Assembly: GCA_021781745.1 (NCBI GenBank)
Contig: JAJXWH010000012.1
Span: 1-64,000 of the forward strand
DNA length: 64,000 bases
Origin: Bacillota bacterium
GTDB lineage: Bacteria; Bacillota; Clostridia; Clostridiales; Clostridiaceae
Direction: 5' to 3'
Shown here: piece by piece, positions 52,972-63,093 of the stretch
Layout: each line of letters opens with the position of its first letter
How positions within the stretch are numbered: the stretch's first letter is position 1
Program-made: the position numbers and the translations under genes
The notes under the pieces: generated by a model
Databases searched by the model: none
The model's input: only the letters and a program-made list of their open reading frames with translations
What the model was told of the DNA's origin: nothing

Positions 52972-53820
52972 ATGAAAGCAAAAAAAATGAGTGGAAAAGA
53001 ACTAGTTTATGAAGTAATTAAATATGCTGTCTTAATCTTTTTTGTACTAGTATTTATCATTCCTCTCTTAAGTGTATTTTTTACAGCCTTTAAGACAGGA
53101 GCTGAATATACTACAACAAGTCCACTAGCATTACCTAAGTCTTTTCTGAATTTTGATAATTTTAAACAAGTATTTGATAAAGGAAATATGGTTAATGGTT
53201 TTAAGAATACATTAATTATTTTAGTATTTTCATTAATAGGTTCCATACTTACTGGATCTATGGCTGCATATATATTTAGTAGATTTAAGACAAAATTCAG
53301 TAAATTTATTAATGGATTATTCTTAGTTGCGGTAATGATTCCAGGAATAGCAACACAAGTTGCAACATTCCAAATAGTAGATGCGCTAGGTTTATTTAAT
53401 ACTAGATTAGCTCCGATTATTTTATATTGTGGTACAGATATAATGACTATATATATTTTCCTACAATTCTTAGAGAATATTTCGGTTTCGTTAGATGAAT
53501 CTGCAATCATTGATGGCGCTAACTATTTTCAAATTTATTATAAAATTATTCTTCCGTTACTCTCTCCAGCAATTGTAACTGTTTTAATTACAAAAGGTGT
53601 TGGTGTTTATAATGACTTTTATACTCCATTTTTATATACGCCAAATTCAGACTTATTAACGCTTTCAACAACATTATTTAAGTTTAAAGGGCCGTTTGGT
53701 GCTCATTGGGAAATAATATGTGCTGGTATAGTTCTTATTATGATTCCAACCTTCGTTGTATTTACTACATTACAAAAACATATTTATAGCGGGTTAGTAT
53801 CAGGGTCAGTAAAAGAGTAA
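52972..53820 (+). CDS. Sugar ABC importer permease (MalG/UgpE type)
   Basis: 282 residues, six membrane spans, EAA loop ESAIIDGANYFQIYYKIILP. Pairs with the permease just upstream. The terminal GSVKE is usual for the family. The phosphorylase gene follows after 135 bases without a clear terminator. Confidence 0.92.
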   Translation: MKAKKMSGKELVYEVIKYAVLIFFVLVFIIPLLSVFFTAFKTGAEYTTTSPLALPKSFLNFDNFKQVFDKGNMVNGFKNTLIILVFSLIGSILTGSMAAYIFSRFKTKFSKFINGLFLVAVMIPGIATQVATFQIVDALGLFNTRLAPIILYCGTDIMTIYIFLQFLENISVSLDESAIIDGANYFQIYYKIILPLLSPAIVTVLITKGVGVYNDFYTPFLYTPNSDLLTLSTTLFKFKGPFGAHWEIICAGIVLIMIPTFVVFTTLQKHIYSGLVSGSVKE

Positions 53821-53955
53821 TTAAAAACTATCGTAATAAGATTGACAACAATTAAAACTAAATTAATTAATTTAGCATTAATAATAAAAAATGTAGTAAG
53901 AAATATTATAGAATTATATATTTTATTGGATATTTCTTTGGAAAGGTGAATTAAT

Positions 53956-54972
53956 ATGAGTAAAATTTTAGGTGCAAACTTACCAAACATTCCATGGCAA
54001 GAAAAGCCAGCTGATTTTAATGGTCCAATATGGAGATATACTGAAAACCCAGTTATAGGAAGAAATCCTGTAGAAGGAGTAGCAAGAATTTTTAATAGTG
54101 CAGTTATGCCTTATGGAGATGAATTTATAGGAGTATTTCGTGGTGAAACTATAAATGGAAGGCCACACATTTATTTAGGTCATAGTAAGGATGCTATTAA
54201 TTGGGAATTTGAAAAAGAAAAAATTAAATTTGTGGATGAAGATGGTAAAGATTATCAACCACTTTATGCATATGATCCAAGATTATTAAAAATTGAAGAC
54301 ACATACTATATAATTTGGTGTGGTGATTTTGATGGAGCTGCTATTGGTATAGCTAAAACAACTGATTTTAAGACATTTACAAGATTAGAAAATCCATTCC
54401 TACCATTTAACCGTAATGGTGTTCTATTCCCTAAGAAAATTGATGGGAAATTTGTTATGTTATCTAGACCTAGCGATAACGGACATACACCATTTGGAGA
54501 TGTTTTCTTAAGTAAAAGTCCTGATTTAAAATATTGGGGAGAACATAGAATAGTAATGCAAAAAGGTGGATCAGGATGGTGGCAATCAATAAAGATTGGC
54601 TGTGGACCTGCACCAATTGAAACCGATGAAGGATGGTTAATGTTCTATCATGGTGTTACAGGAACTTGTAATGGTCTTGTTTATTCTATGAGTGCTGCAA
54701 TCCTAGATAAAGAATGTCCATCAAAAGTATTATATAGAGCAGGTAGTATAATGTTAACACCAGAAGAATGGTATGAAGAACGTGGCTTTGTTCCAAATGT
54801 TGTTTTCCCATGTGCAGCATTAACTGATGCTGAAACAGGAAGAATTGCTATTTATTATGGTGCTGCAGATACTTATGTAGGCTTAGCATACACTACAATT
54901 GATGAAACTGTAAAGTTTATAAAAGAACATAATGAACTTGGAGCTATAGATGGCGAAGAGGGAAGGCTATAG
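53956..54972 (+). CDS. GH130 beta-mannoside phosphorylase
   Basis: 338 residues of the five-bladed GH130 fold: NPVIGRNPVEGVARIFNSA, FRGETINGRPHIYLG, YDPRLLKIEDTYYI with the catalytic-site Asp, NRNGVLFPKKIDGKFVMLSR and GCGPAPIETDEGWLMFYHG. GH130 enzymes split beta-1,4-mannosides with phosphate to give mannose 1-phosphate; whether the substrate is a mannobiose, a mannosyl-glucose or a longer oligomer is not decidable here. Cytosolic, no signal peptide. It follows the importer permeases and gives the importer a likely cargo: beta-mannan oligosaccharides. Confidence 0.9.
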   Translation: MSKILGANLPNIPWQEKPADFNGPIWRYTENPVIGRNPVEGVARIFNSAVMPYGDEFIGVFRGETINGRPHIYLGHSKDAINWEFEKEKIKFVDEDGKDYQPLYAYDPRLLKIEDTYYIIWCGDFDGAAIGIAKTTDFKTFTRLENPFLPFNRNGVLFPKKIDGKFVMLSRPSDNGHTPFGDVFLSKSPDLKYWGEHRIVMQKGGSGWWQSIKIGCGPAPIETDEGWLMFYHGVTGTCNGLVYSMSAAILDKECPSKVLYRAGSIMLTPEEWYEERGFVPNVVFPCAALTDAETGRIAIYYGAADTYVGLAYTTIDETVKFIKEHNELGAIDGEEGRL

Positions 54973-54989
54973 TATATTAATGTGCATTA

Positions 54990-55109
54990 CCTAATCGTTA
55001 ACTTTAATATATAAAGGTTGGATATAATAAAGCCAAATTTATTAAGCTGTATTTTAGCTAAATTTTCAAACTCTTTTGAGGTATAATTTATAGCAAAATA
55101 CGGCTTTTT
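54990..55109 (+). terminator. Operator-like site and terminator after the phosphorylase gene
   Basis: CCTAATCGTTAAC at 54990-55002 matches the GTTAAACGTTAAC operator at 10 of 13 positions. Then AAGCTGTATTTTAGCTA (55044-55060) pairs imperfectly with TAGCAAAATACGGCTT (55091-55106) and a T run follows. The rest of the gap to the LacI gene is AT-rich with nothing else recognised. Confidence 0.65.
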
Positions 55110-55319
55110 ATTATATAATTATTAGATAGAGATGTAATATTATGCAATGAAAATAGTTATTTTTTAAATATAGTTGTTTAAACTTACAAATTTCATACGA
55201 TAAGCTTAGTTTAATCTAAATATTAATGCATTCTAGTAACATATTGTGTTATTATAATTATTGAACTTAAACATAGCATCTATCATTGATTTACGTATAA
55301 CAAGAAGGGAATGAATAAT

Positions 55320-56336
55320 ATGGCAAAAGCAATTAAACTTGCTGATATTGCTGAAGTTTTAAACGTAAGTAAAGTAACAGTTTCTAAAGCTCTTTCCGAT
55401 AAAGAGGGAGTAAGTGATGAACTAAGAGATAAGATAAAGAAAGTAGCAGCTGAAATGGGATATCGTCAAAATTCCATAGCGAGGTCTTTACGAGATGGCT
55501 ATACTTATAATATAGGGGTATTAATTCCCGAAGGTTATGTTGAAATGTATCATTCTTTTTATTGGGAATTGTATCAAAATGTACTAAATGCGCTGACGAA
55601 AAAATCATATTACGGAATTATGGAAATCATAAGCAAAGATGATGAAAATAATAGAGTGATTCCGAGGATGATACAAGATAGTAAAATAGATGGAATAATT
55701 GTTATGGGAGAGTTAAGGAAAGAGTATATAGAATATATTAACAATCTTGGAGATGTTCCTTTAGTGTTACTAGATACATATGATAAGCATAGCGACTATG
55801 ACACAGTGACTTCTGACAATTATTATGGAATGTATTTATTAACCGACTATCTAATTGAAATGGGGCATAAAGATGTTATTTTTGTAGGAAATCCTCATGC
55901 TACCAGCAGTATTCAAGACCGTTTTTTGGGTTTTGCTAAAGCTTTGCTTGAAAATAATATTGAATATTCGCCTAATATGTATATTGCAGATAGAGAAGTC
56001 GGCAAGAAGGAATTAAATTTTGAGCTGCCAGAAAAAATGCCAAGCGCCTTTGCATGTAATTGTGATTCGGTAGCATATCTGTTAATTAAAAAATTACAGG
56101 ATAAAGGGTATCGTATACCAGAAGATGTTTCTGTAGTTGGATTTGATAATTATTTGATGACAGAGTTATCTGATTTAGGTATTACAACTTTTGAGGTAGA
56201 TATGAAAACGATGGCTGAAACGGCTGTAGAGGCTATAATCAAAAAAATATACAAAGTTGACTACAAGCCTGCACGAAGAGTTGTAAGTGGAAAAATTGTT
56301 ATAAAAGATACTGTTAAAAATTTAAATAAGAATTAA
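55320..56336 (+). CDS. LacI-family transcriptional regulator
   Basis: 338 residues: an N-terminal LacI helix-turn-helix (IKLADIAEVLNVSKVTVSKA, hinge helix NSIARSLRDGYT) and a periplasmic-binding-protein-like sensor domain. The ATG at 55320 is preferred since AGAAGGGA abuts the ATG at 55311. The subtype usually binds a central CG palindrome, consistent with the TTAA(A)CGTTAA sites at 48395, 50612, 54990 and 59517. It likely represses the importer, phosphorylase and possibly the esterase/galactosidase genes until an oligosaccharide is present. Confidence 0.9.
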   Translation: MAKAIKLADIAEVLNVSKVTVSKALSDKEGVSDELRDKIKKVAAEMGYRQNSIARSLRDGYTYNIGVLIPEGYVEMYHSFYWELYQNVLNALTKKSYYGIMEIISKDDENNRVIPRMIQDSKIDGIIVMGELRKEYIEYINNLGDVPLVLLDTYDKHSDYDTVTSDNYYGMYLLTDYLIEMGHKDVIFVGNPHATSSIQDRFLGFAKALLENNIEYSPNMYIADREVGKKELNFELPEKMPSAFACNCDSVAYLLIKKLQDKGYRIPEDVSVVGFDNYLMTELSDLGITTFEVDMKTMAETAVEAIIKKIYKVDYKPARRVVSGKIVIKDTVKNLNKN

Positions 56337-56366
56337 CAAGGTAGTTTTTGATTAAACTACCTTGTT
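56335..56366 (+). terminator. Terminator of the LacI gene
   Basis: AACAAGGTAGTTT and its exact complement with a six-base loop (13-bp stem) begin at the stop codon. Confidence 0.8.
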
Positions 56367-56407
56367 AATAGTTAGTTTGAAAATTAATATTGAGTTATTA
56401 TAGTTAT

Positions 56408-56441
56408 ATCGTAGATGGATTTTTATTAATCTATCTACGAT
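56408..56441 (-). terminator. Terminator of the chemoreceptor gene
   Basis: ATCGTAGATGGAT pairs with ATCTATCTACGAT (one wobble) 22 bases beyond the minus-strand stop at 56464. The T tract is weak. Confidence 0.6.
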
Positions 56442-56463
56442 ACGTTTGTATATTGATTTAAAC

Positions 56464-58239
56464 TTAAGATTTAAGTTTAAATCTATGAAGCATTATATTT
56501 AAAGTCTCAGCTTGGGCTGTTAGTTCCTCGCTAGATGCTGCACTTTCTTCAGCTATTGCTGAATTTGATTGAACAACATCAGATATTTTTAATATACCAT
56601 CATGTACTTGATTTATAGAATCAGCTTGGTTTTTTGATTCATATGTAATATTAGATATTAATTCAGTCACATTATTTACGCTGTTTACAAGTTCTCCTAA
56701 GGTTTTTGCGGTATCATTAGCTAAGTTTCGGCCTCTATTTACTGCGTTAATAGAATCTCCAATTAATAATGATGTTTGTTTTGCTGCATCAGCACTTTGG
56801 AAGGAAAGTTTTCTTACCTCATCTGCTACGACAGAAAAACCTTTTCCGGCTTCGCCTGCTCTTGCAGCCTCTATTGCTGCGTTTAATGCAAGTAAATTTG
56901 TTTCAGTTGCTATGTCAGTGATTGCTTTAATAATATTATTGATATCTTTAGAGGATTTCTCGATATCATCCATAGCACGTAACATTTCATTCATCTGAGA
57001 GTTACTATCCATAATACTTTTAACTAAATTCATAGTAATTAAATTAGTATTATCTGCATTTACAACAGTATTGTGGACTTGAGCGTTAAGTCTATTTATG
57101 GAAGCAGATAAGCCTTCAATTGAAGCAGCTTGTTCTGTTGCACCCTCAGATATAACTTGAGAGGTACTGGAAACCTGACTGGCTCCACTGTTAACTTGGT
57201 AGGTTGCTTCTTTAATCTCTAGAAATATGTTGCTTAAAGATTGTACAATATCATCCAATGAATCTTTTATTTCAACAAAATTGCCTTTATAATCTTCTTT
57301 TGTATAAACATCAAAATTACCTTGAGAAATGCTGCTTAAAACTGTAGAAATTTCAGTAATATAATTTTTTAAGGTATTAATCATTAGAGAAAATGAAGAT
57401 GCTAATTCTCCAATTTCATCATTTGAATTGACCTGTATAGAAACATCCAAATTACCATTTGCCATTTTTTCTGCCACGGTTTTCATATTATCAATAGGAT
57501 TACTTATTAATTTAGTAATGTACTTAGCTAGAGATAAACTAAGAATAAGTGAAAAGATTATGCTAAGAATAACAATGCCTATACTAACATATTTAAATAT
57601 GGTTAACTTATTAGATAGTGCATTACAGGTGTTTATTTTAGTTTGTAATAATAGTTGAATGTCATCACTGATTTGATTCATTATAGGTGTACCATCTGTT
57701 ATAAATACATTTAAGCCTTCATCCTTGAAATTCCCCATTCCTTTTGCTACCACAGTATCTCTGACCTGTTTATATTTTACTAAATTAACTTTTATTCTAT
57801 CCAGTGTTTTTTTTTCTTCAGGAGTCGTTGTATATACTGATACTGTCTTTATTAAAGTATCAATGTTAGCTAAAGAAGTGACAAGGGATTCTTGAGCAGC
57901 TTTTTGTTCATTTGAATCATTTAAAAATAAAATGTCCCTTACTAATGAATTTGATTTTTCTATTTCAATACCGAGTTTTCCTATATCACCTTGAGAAAAA
58001 CCATAATTTATTAATGCATTGTTATAATTGTTAGTTATACTTTGTAAAAATGTTAATCCTATTACCCCAGACATAATTCCAATAAATGATATGAGCATAA
58101 GGGAGTAATATAATTTTTTTCTTAGTGGTAAATTCTTAAAGCCCTCATTTATTTTACTTACATTTAGTTTTTTAATATTTCTAAGATTTCTCGGACTTGT
58201 TTTTTTTCTCTTAAATAAATCTATTTTTTTTACTTTCAT
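56464..58239 (-). CDS. Methyl-accepting chemotaxis protein
   Basis: About 591 residues. Membrane span 1 near residues 40-62, an extracellular four-helix-bundle sensor, span 2 near 200-222, HAMP domain ([20 protein letters not shown]), and a long signalling coiled coil with the conserved tip [20 protein letters not shown]. It reports a chemical signal to CheA. The ATG at 58239 has AAGGAG eleven bases upstream; the GTG at 58251 is adjacent to that site. Its place between sugar regulators suggests, but does not prove, sensing of the same sugars. Confidence 0.93.
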   Translation of the reverse strand: MKVKKIDLFKRKKTSPRNLRNIKKLNVSKINEGFKNLPLRKKLYYSLMLISFIGIMSGVIGLTFLQSITNNYNNALINYGFSQGDIGKLGIEIEKSNSLVRDILFLNDSNEQKAAQESLVTSLANIDTLIKTVSVYTTTPEEKKTLDRIKVNLVKYKQVRDTVVAKGMGNFKDEGLNVFITDGTPIMNQISDDIQLLLQTKINTCNALSNKLTIFKYVSIGIVILSIIFSLILSLSLAKYITKLISNPIDNMKTVAEKMANGNLDVSIQVNSNDEIGELASSFSLMINTLKNYITEISTVLSSISQGNFDVYTKEDYKGNFVEIKDSLDDIVQSLSNIFLEIKEATYQVNSGASQVSSTSQVISEGATEQAASIEGLSASINRLNAQVHNTVVNADNTNLITMNLVKSIMDSNSQMNEMLRAMDDIEKSSKDINNIIKAITDIATETNLLALNAAIEAARAGEAGKGFSVVADEVRKLSFQSADAAKQTSLLIGDSINAVNRGRNLANDTAKTLGELVNSVNNVTELISNITYESKNQADSINQVHDGILKISDVVQSNSAIAEESAASSEELTAQAETLNIMLHRFKLKS

Positions 58240-58490
58240 ATGTGCTGTCACTCCTTATTTTTTTCAATGTTCTATGCAACTTTTTATGATGTCAAATCCT
58301 TAAGTAATAATTATAATAAAAACAGTTAATAAGTTAAAAAATGAGTTATCGATTACTTTAATAATAAAATAATACCACATTTATGCAAATGATTACAAGA
58401 GTATCTTTAAAAATGTATTATCATTAATAAAAATTAGTATATATATATTGTTTTGTAAGATATAATATTTTAATTCAAGTTGGGATAATA

Positions 58491-59393
58491 TTATTGTGTT
58501 AAACAGTTATCCTTAAATTTATTTCTAAATTCAGAAGGTTTATAACCAGTATTTTTCTTAAAGATATTTATAAAATAGCTTAAATTATTGAATCCAACAT
58601 CCATAGAAATTTCTAATACTTTACTACTACTATTTAAAAGGAGATCTTGAGCCTTTGTTATCCTGTAATAATTAAGATAATCAATAGGTGTCTTAAAGGT
58701 AAAGGATTTAAAGGTTCTGCAGAAATGTCCCTCACTTATGTTAAGTTCAGATGACAGTTCTTTTATTGTAAGAGGTTTATTATAATTAGTATGAATGTAG
58801 TTTAGTATATGTTTAAAATTATCTATTTTGTTAGAAGTATTAGAATTTATAGATTCGTTAGTATTTTTATATGTAACCATAAGCATGATTTTTGAAAAAA
58901 TCATATATAAATAAGATTTAGCTGTTAGCTCATAATTACATTCTTTTTCACTAAGTGTGGAGATTAACTCAGATAGGAAAGTTCTTATAGCTATTTCAGT
59001 ATCATTGACACATTTTAAATGGTGAGGTAAATTCAATTGATTATTTATTAATGGATTAATAAATTTGATTTGAATTGCATCACTGCTCTTGCTGCTTAAC
59101 ATATCGCTACTGAAAACTAATGATTTACAAATGCATATATTATTAGAATTCAAGCTATAAGCAGAATGAAGCTCGCCAGCATTTATAATAATAATTTCAC
59201 CCTCGTTTACTTCATAAGAAAAGTTTTCTATTTGGAATAGTGCTCTTCCTGAGCTTACTAAAATAAATTCGATTTCATCATGCCAGTGGCAATTAAGCAT
59301 GTTTGATTTATCTCCAATTTCCATATTAGAAAAATATAATGGGAACATTGAGTCTCCAGAATTCGTAGTCTCTTTTAAAATATTCTTATTCAT
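58491..59393 (-). CDS. AraC-family transcriptional regulator
   Basis: 300 residues. An N-terminal cupin sugar-sensing part (NCHWHDEIEFILVSSG, GEIIIINAGELHSAY) and a C-terminal double helix-turn-helix (LTIKELSSELNISEGHFCRT, VGFNNLSYFINIFKKNTGY). Divergent from the esterase gene at 59578, which with the alpha-galactosidases is the probable target. No long inverted repeat stands out in the shared gap besides the operator-like site at 59517. Confidence 0.9.
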   Translation of the reverse strand: MNKNILKETTNSGDSMFPLYFSNMEIGDKSNMLNCHWHDEIEFILVSSGRALFQIENFSYEVNEGEIIIINAGELHSAYSLNSNNICICKSLVFSSDMLSSKSSDAIQIKFINPLINNQLNLPHHLKCVNDTEIAIRTFLSELISTLSEKECNYELTAKSYLYMIFSKIMLMVTYKNTNESINSNTSNKIDNFKHILNYIHTNYNKPLTIKELSSELNISEGHFCRTFKSFTFKTPIDYLNYYRITKAQDLLLNSSSKVLEISMDVGFNNLSYFINIFKKNTGYKPSEFRNKFKDNCLTQ

Positions 59394-59494
59394 AAATAAT
59401 ACCTCATTAATAAAAATTCTATTAATATCAAAATAGTGTTATTATTTGCTTAAATAATGCAAGTTTTTATTTATTAAAATCATTATACTAACAT

Positions 59495-59530
59495 TATAAT
59501 AATTATTCAAATAATATTTAAACGGTTAAG
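59495..59530 (+). promoter_or_regulatory. -10 box and operator-like palindrome before the esterase gene
   Basis: TATAAT at 59495-59500 is followed by TTTAAACGGTTAAG at 59517-59530, a palindrome resembling the LacI-type sites but with one extra central base. No good -35 box is seen. Confidence 0.45.
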
Positions 59531-59577
59531 TTACAATTTAGTTAAATAAATATAAACTTTAAAAGGGAGGAATACAC

Positions 59578-60699
59578 TTGGAATTTAAAATAACAGAAGA
59601 GATGTTTAAACATTCATTAGTAAATAAAGGTGATATAAATAGAATATTAAAGTTAATTGAGAAAACTAAAAGAGGAGAGGATTTAACTATAGCATTTTTA
59701 GGTGGCTCTATAACTCAAGGTTGTAATTCAACAGTTCCAGAAAAATGTTATGTTGAATTAACGTATGTTTGGTTTGAAGAAAAGTTCAAAAATGTAAATG
59801 TAAGACATATAAATGCAGGAGTAGGAGCAACAGGATCTTTAATTGGAGTCCACAGAGCGGAAAGGCAGGTAATAAGTGAAAATCCTGATTTGATTTTTGT
59901 TGATGCTGCTGTAAACGATGATGAAGATTATTCATGTAAGGTTGCTTATGAGAGTTTAATTAGAAGATTATTAGCTAGTGAAAGCAAGCCGGCAGTTATA
60001 GAAGTATTTATGACTATGGATACAGGATTTAATGTTCAAGAGCAGCAAATAGAAATAGGTAAGAGATATAATGTGCCAATGATAAGTTTTAGAGATGCAC
60101 TTAAGTGTAAAGTTGATAAAAATGAAATGAAATTTGCTGATGTTTTAACTGATGAAGTACATCCAAACGATGATGGTCATTATATAATATCACAACTATT
60201 AATTAAATTTATAAATAATATTTATGAGGATGATTATAAAGAAGGAGAAGAAATAAAAATCATAGATAATGTTTTAGATACGCCATATGTATTTGAAGAT
60301 AGGTATATAAATGGAACAATAATGAATAACGTTAAAATTAAACCTAATGAGATAATAGGATTTGTTAACTATGATGAAGGGTTTCAAGTATTCCAAAATG
60401 GATGGAAGTATACTGGTGAAGAAGGTAAAGGTGGAAGATTAGTTTTTGAATTAGAGGCAAGAAACATTATTTTGCTATTTAAAAAGAGTATCTCAGTAAA
60501 TTCAGGTAAAATCAATATAAAAGTGAATGATAAAGACACAGTGTTTATAGATACTTATTTTAAAGATGGCTGGGGAGATTATTCTGCTACAGAAATTTTA
60601 GAATTAAGTAATGAAATCAAAAAATACAGAATAGAGATAGATGCAGTTAAAGATAGTATAGCAAAAGAAGTAACTATTTTAGGAATTTTAGTATCCTAA
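59578..60699 (+). CDS. SGNH/GDSL-type hydrolase (probable carbohydrate esterase)
   Basis: 373 residues, no signal peptide, so cytosolic. The nucleophile block is LGGSITQGCNS (Ser about residue 47), the oxyanion Gly/Asn blocks are NAGVGATGS and DAAVNDDEDY, and the catalytic Asp-His is in DEVHPNDDGHY. The C-terminal 140 residues form a beta-rich domain. Start is TTG with GGGAGGA nine bases before it. Upstream of two alpha-galactosidase genes, it likely removes acetyl groups from imported oligosaccharides. Confidence 0.83.
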   Translation: MEFKITEEMFKHSLVNKGDINRILKLIEKTKRGEDLTIAFLGGSITQGCNSTVPEKCYVELTYVWFEEKFKNVNVRHINAGVGATGSLIGVHRAERQVISENPDLIFVDAAVNDDEDYSCKVAYESLIRRLLASESKPAVIEVFMTMDTGFNVQEQQIEIGKRYNVPMISFRDALKCKVDKNEMKFADVLTDEVHPNDDGHYIISQLLIKFINNIYEDDYKEGEEIKIIDNVLDTPYVFEDRYINGTIMNNVKIKPNEIIGFVNYDEGFQVFQNGWKYTGEEGKGGRLVFELEARNIILLFKKSISVNSGKINIKVNDKDTVFIDTYFKDGWGDYSATEILELSNEIKKYRIEIDAVKDSIAKEVTILGILVS

Positions 60700-60710
60700 A
60701 ATATGATTGA

Positions 60711-60755
60711 AGGTATCACAAGTATTTGTATAAATAATTGTGATACCTATTTTTT
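60711..60755 (+). terminator. Rho-independent terminator
   Basis: AGGTATCACAA and TTGTGATACCT form an 11-bp perfect stem with a 16-base loop, followed by ATTTTTT. It ends the esterase gene. Confidence 0.85.
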
Positions 60756-60934
60756 GCTCAATTTTATACTATAGCACATAAGTATCTATAAAATAGGTTT
60801 ATTCAATTTTTAAGCAATTGTATTATATTAGATAAAAAATGAAATTGATATAGTATACATAAGCAAAAATATAGTGAAAAATATAGACAACACATTTTAG
60901 TTTATTCTAGAAACTTTTAAAAGTGGAGGGTTAT

Positions 60935-63049
60935 ATGAAATTAGAAGAATTATCAAAGATTAGATTAGGGGATATGGCAGCTGTCTACTCTATAGACAGA
61001 CAAAGTGAAAGAGTAGGAATGACATTGGTGCCACTGGGAATGGAAAATAATATTACAACAAATAAAGATTATAATTTTGGCATAGATTCTTTGGTTCAGC
61101 TAAAATTAATTGGAGATGCTTATCCGGGGGTATACTCTGGCGGAACAACCTTACGTAATAGTGAATCTACACAAAGGCTCAAATTTTTAAGTCAAGATGT
61201 AATAGAATGCAATAAAGATAATTGTAAGAAAATAATAACTGTATTAAAAGATGATAGAAATTATCTTACTAAGCATGTATTAACTTGGTTTGAAGGGGAA
61301 ACATCTGTTGAAATATATACAGAATTTATAAATAATTCTCAAGAATCTGTAACTCTTGAAATGATTTCAAGTTTTTCTCTTGGAAATATTACACCATTTA
61401 TTGATGGTGATGCTTATAATCAAGTGATATTACATAGATTAAGAAGTAGATGGAGTAATGAAGGAAGATTAGAAACTGTAACTTTAGAAGATTTGCAGCT
61501 GGAGCCATCCTGGACAAAATTCCATGTTAATAGTGAAAGATTTGGACAAGTTGGGTCTTTACCTGTAAAGAGATTTTTTCCATTTGCAGCTTTAGAAGAC
61601 ATAACAAATAATGTACTTTGGGGTGCTCAGCTGGCTATTTCATCTTCTTGGCAAATGGAGGTATATCGTAGAGACGATGGAATAAATTTATCTGGTGGAA
61701 TTGCCGATAGGGAATTTGGACACTGGATGAAGAAAGTAAAACCAAAGGAGAGCTTTATAACACCAATTGCCATAGTTACTGTATGTAAAGGTGGAGGAAT
61801 TGATAACGCATCCCAAAGGCTGACAAAAGCAGGAGATAAGTATGTTAATAAAGGACCAGAATGTGAGCAAAACCTTCCTATACTTTTTAACGAATATTGT
61901 ACTACATGGGGATGTCCTTCTCGTGAGAATATAGCAGAAATAGTAAAGAATCTTAAAGGAAAGGGTATTGAATATTTTGTAATAGATGCAGGATGGTTTA
62001 AGCCAGAAGGTGAAACATGGGATTCAAGCATGGGCGATTATGAGATATCTAAGGAATTGTTTCCGGAGGGATTAGATAAAACAGTTTTAGCAATTCGTGA
62101 AGCTGGGATGAAGCCAGGAATATGGTTTGAAATTGAAAACGTTGCGAGAGCTTCAAAGGTATATAATTTGGAAGAGCACTTATTAAAGAGAGATGGTCAA
62201 GTACTTTCTACTGAGAGCAGACGTTTTTGGGATATGAGAGATCCGTGGGTACAAGAATATTTATCGGAAAAGGTAATTAAACTTCTTAAAGATTACGGAT
62301 TTGAGTATATGAAGATAGATTACAATGATACTATGGGCATTGGCTGTGATGGAAGTGATTCTCTAGGAGAAGGTTTAAGAGAAAATATTGAGGCAGCAAA
62401 ATTATTTATTCAAAAGGTAAAAGATGAGGTGCCAAACATTGTCATAGAAAACTGTGCATCTGGAGGCCATAGATTAGAACCGAGTATGATGAGACTTATG
62501 AGTATGTCTTCTTTCTCTGATGCTCATGAGTGCGAAGAAATGCCAGCACTTGCAGCAAATCTTCATAGAGCTATACTTCCAAGGCAAAGTCAAATTTGGG
62601 CAGTAATTCGTAAAAGTGATAGTCTAAAACGCATTTGCTACTCTATTGTAAATACATTTTTAGGACGCATGTGTTTTTCTGGAGATGTTACAGAACTTAC
62701 TAAGGAACAATGGAATCAAATTGAGAGAGGAATGGATTTTTATAGAAAGATATCTCCTATTATTAAAGAAGGTTTTTCTCATATATTTGGACCGCATTTA
62801 ACCAGTTATAGACATCCAGAAGGCTGGCAGGGTATCTTAAGGATGGGAAATAACGGAGAAGCTTATGTAACAATTCATACTTTTAATGGTCAATTACCGG
62901 AGTATATTGAGATAGCTTTACCAAAAGGATGCCCTGATAACATAGTGGAGATTTATTGTGATACAAATATAGACATTGCAATTGATGATAGAAAGCTAAG
63001 ATATAAAACAACAGATACCATGAAAGCAGTAGCTATTTTTCTAAAATAA
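60935..63049 (+). CDS. GH36 alpha-galactosidase
   Basis: About 704 residues. An N-terminal beta-sandwich, then a TIM barrel with EYCTTWGCPS, FVIDAGWF, PGIWFEIENV, the nucleophile Asp462 in YMKIDYND, ENCASGGHRLEP and the acid/base Asp529 in SFSDAHE. It removes alpha-1,6-galactose side chains. No signal peptide. I start at the ATG at 60935 after GGAGGG; the GTG at 60923 adds four residues and lacks a site. It belongs to a different GH36 branch from the gene that follows 45 bases later. Confidence 0.88.
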   Translation: MKLEELSKIRLGDMAAVYSIDRQSERVGMTLVPLGMENNITTNKDYNFGIDSLVQLKLIGDAYPGVYSGGTTLRNSESTQRLKFLSQDVIECNKDNCKKIITVLKDDRNYLTKHVLTWFEGETSVEIYTEFINNSQESVTLEMISSFSLGNITPFIDGDAYNQVILHRLRSRWSNEGRLETVTLEDLQLEPSWTKFHVNSERFGQVGSLPVKRFFPFAALEDITNNVLWGAQLAISSSWQMEVYRRDDGINLSGGIADREFGHWMKKVKPKESFITPIAIVTVCKGGGIDNASQRLTKAGDKYVNKGPECEQNLPILFNEYCTTWGCPSRENIAEIVKNLKGKGIEYFVIDAGWFKPEGETWDSSMGDYEISKELFPEGLDKTVLAIREAGMKPGIWFEIENVARASKVYNLEEHLLKRDGQVLSTESRRFWDMRDPWVQEYLSEKVIKLLKDYGFEYMKIDYNDTMGIGCDGSDSLGEGLRENIEAAKLFIQKVKDEVPNIVIENCASGGHRLEPSMMRLMSMSSFSDAHECEEMPALAANLHRAILPRQSQIWAVIRKSDSLKRICYSIVNTFLGRMCFSGDVTELTKEQWNQIERGMDFYRKISPIIKEGFSHIFGPHLTSYRHPEGWQGILRMGNNGEAYVTIHTFNGQLPEYIEIALPKGCPDNIVEIYCDTNIDIAIDDRKLRYKTTDTMKAVAIFLK

Positions 63050-63093
63050 GAAATAATTATATTTAAAATTAAAGCAGATTAAGGAGAAGATAT

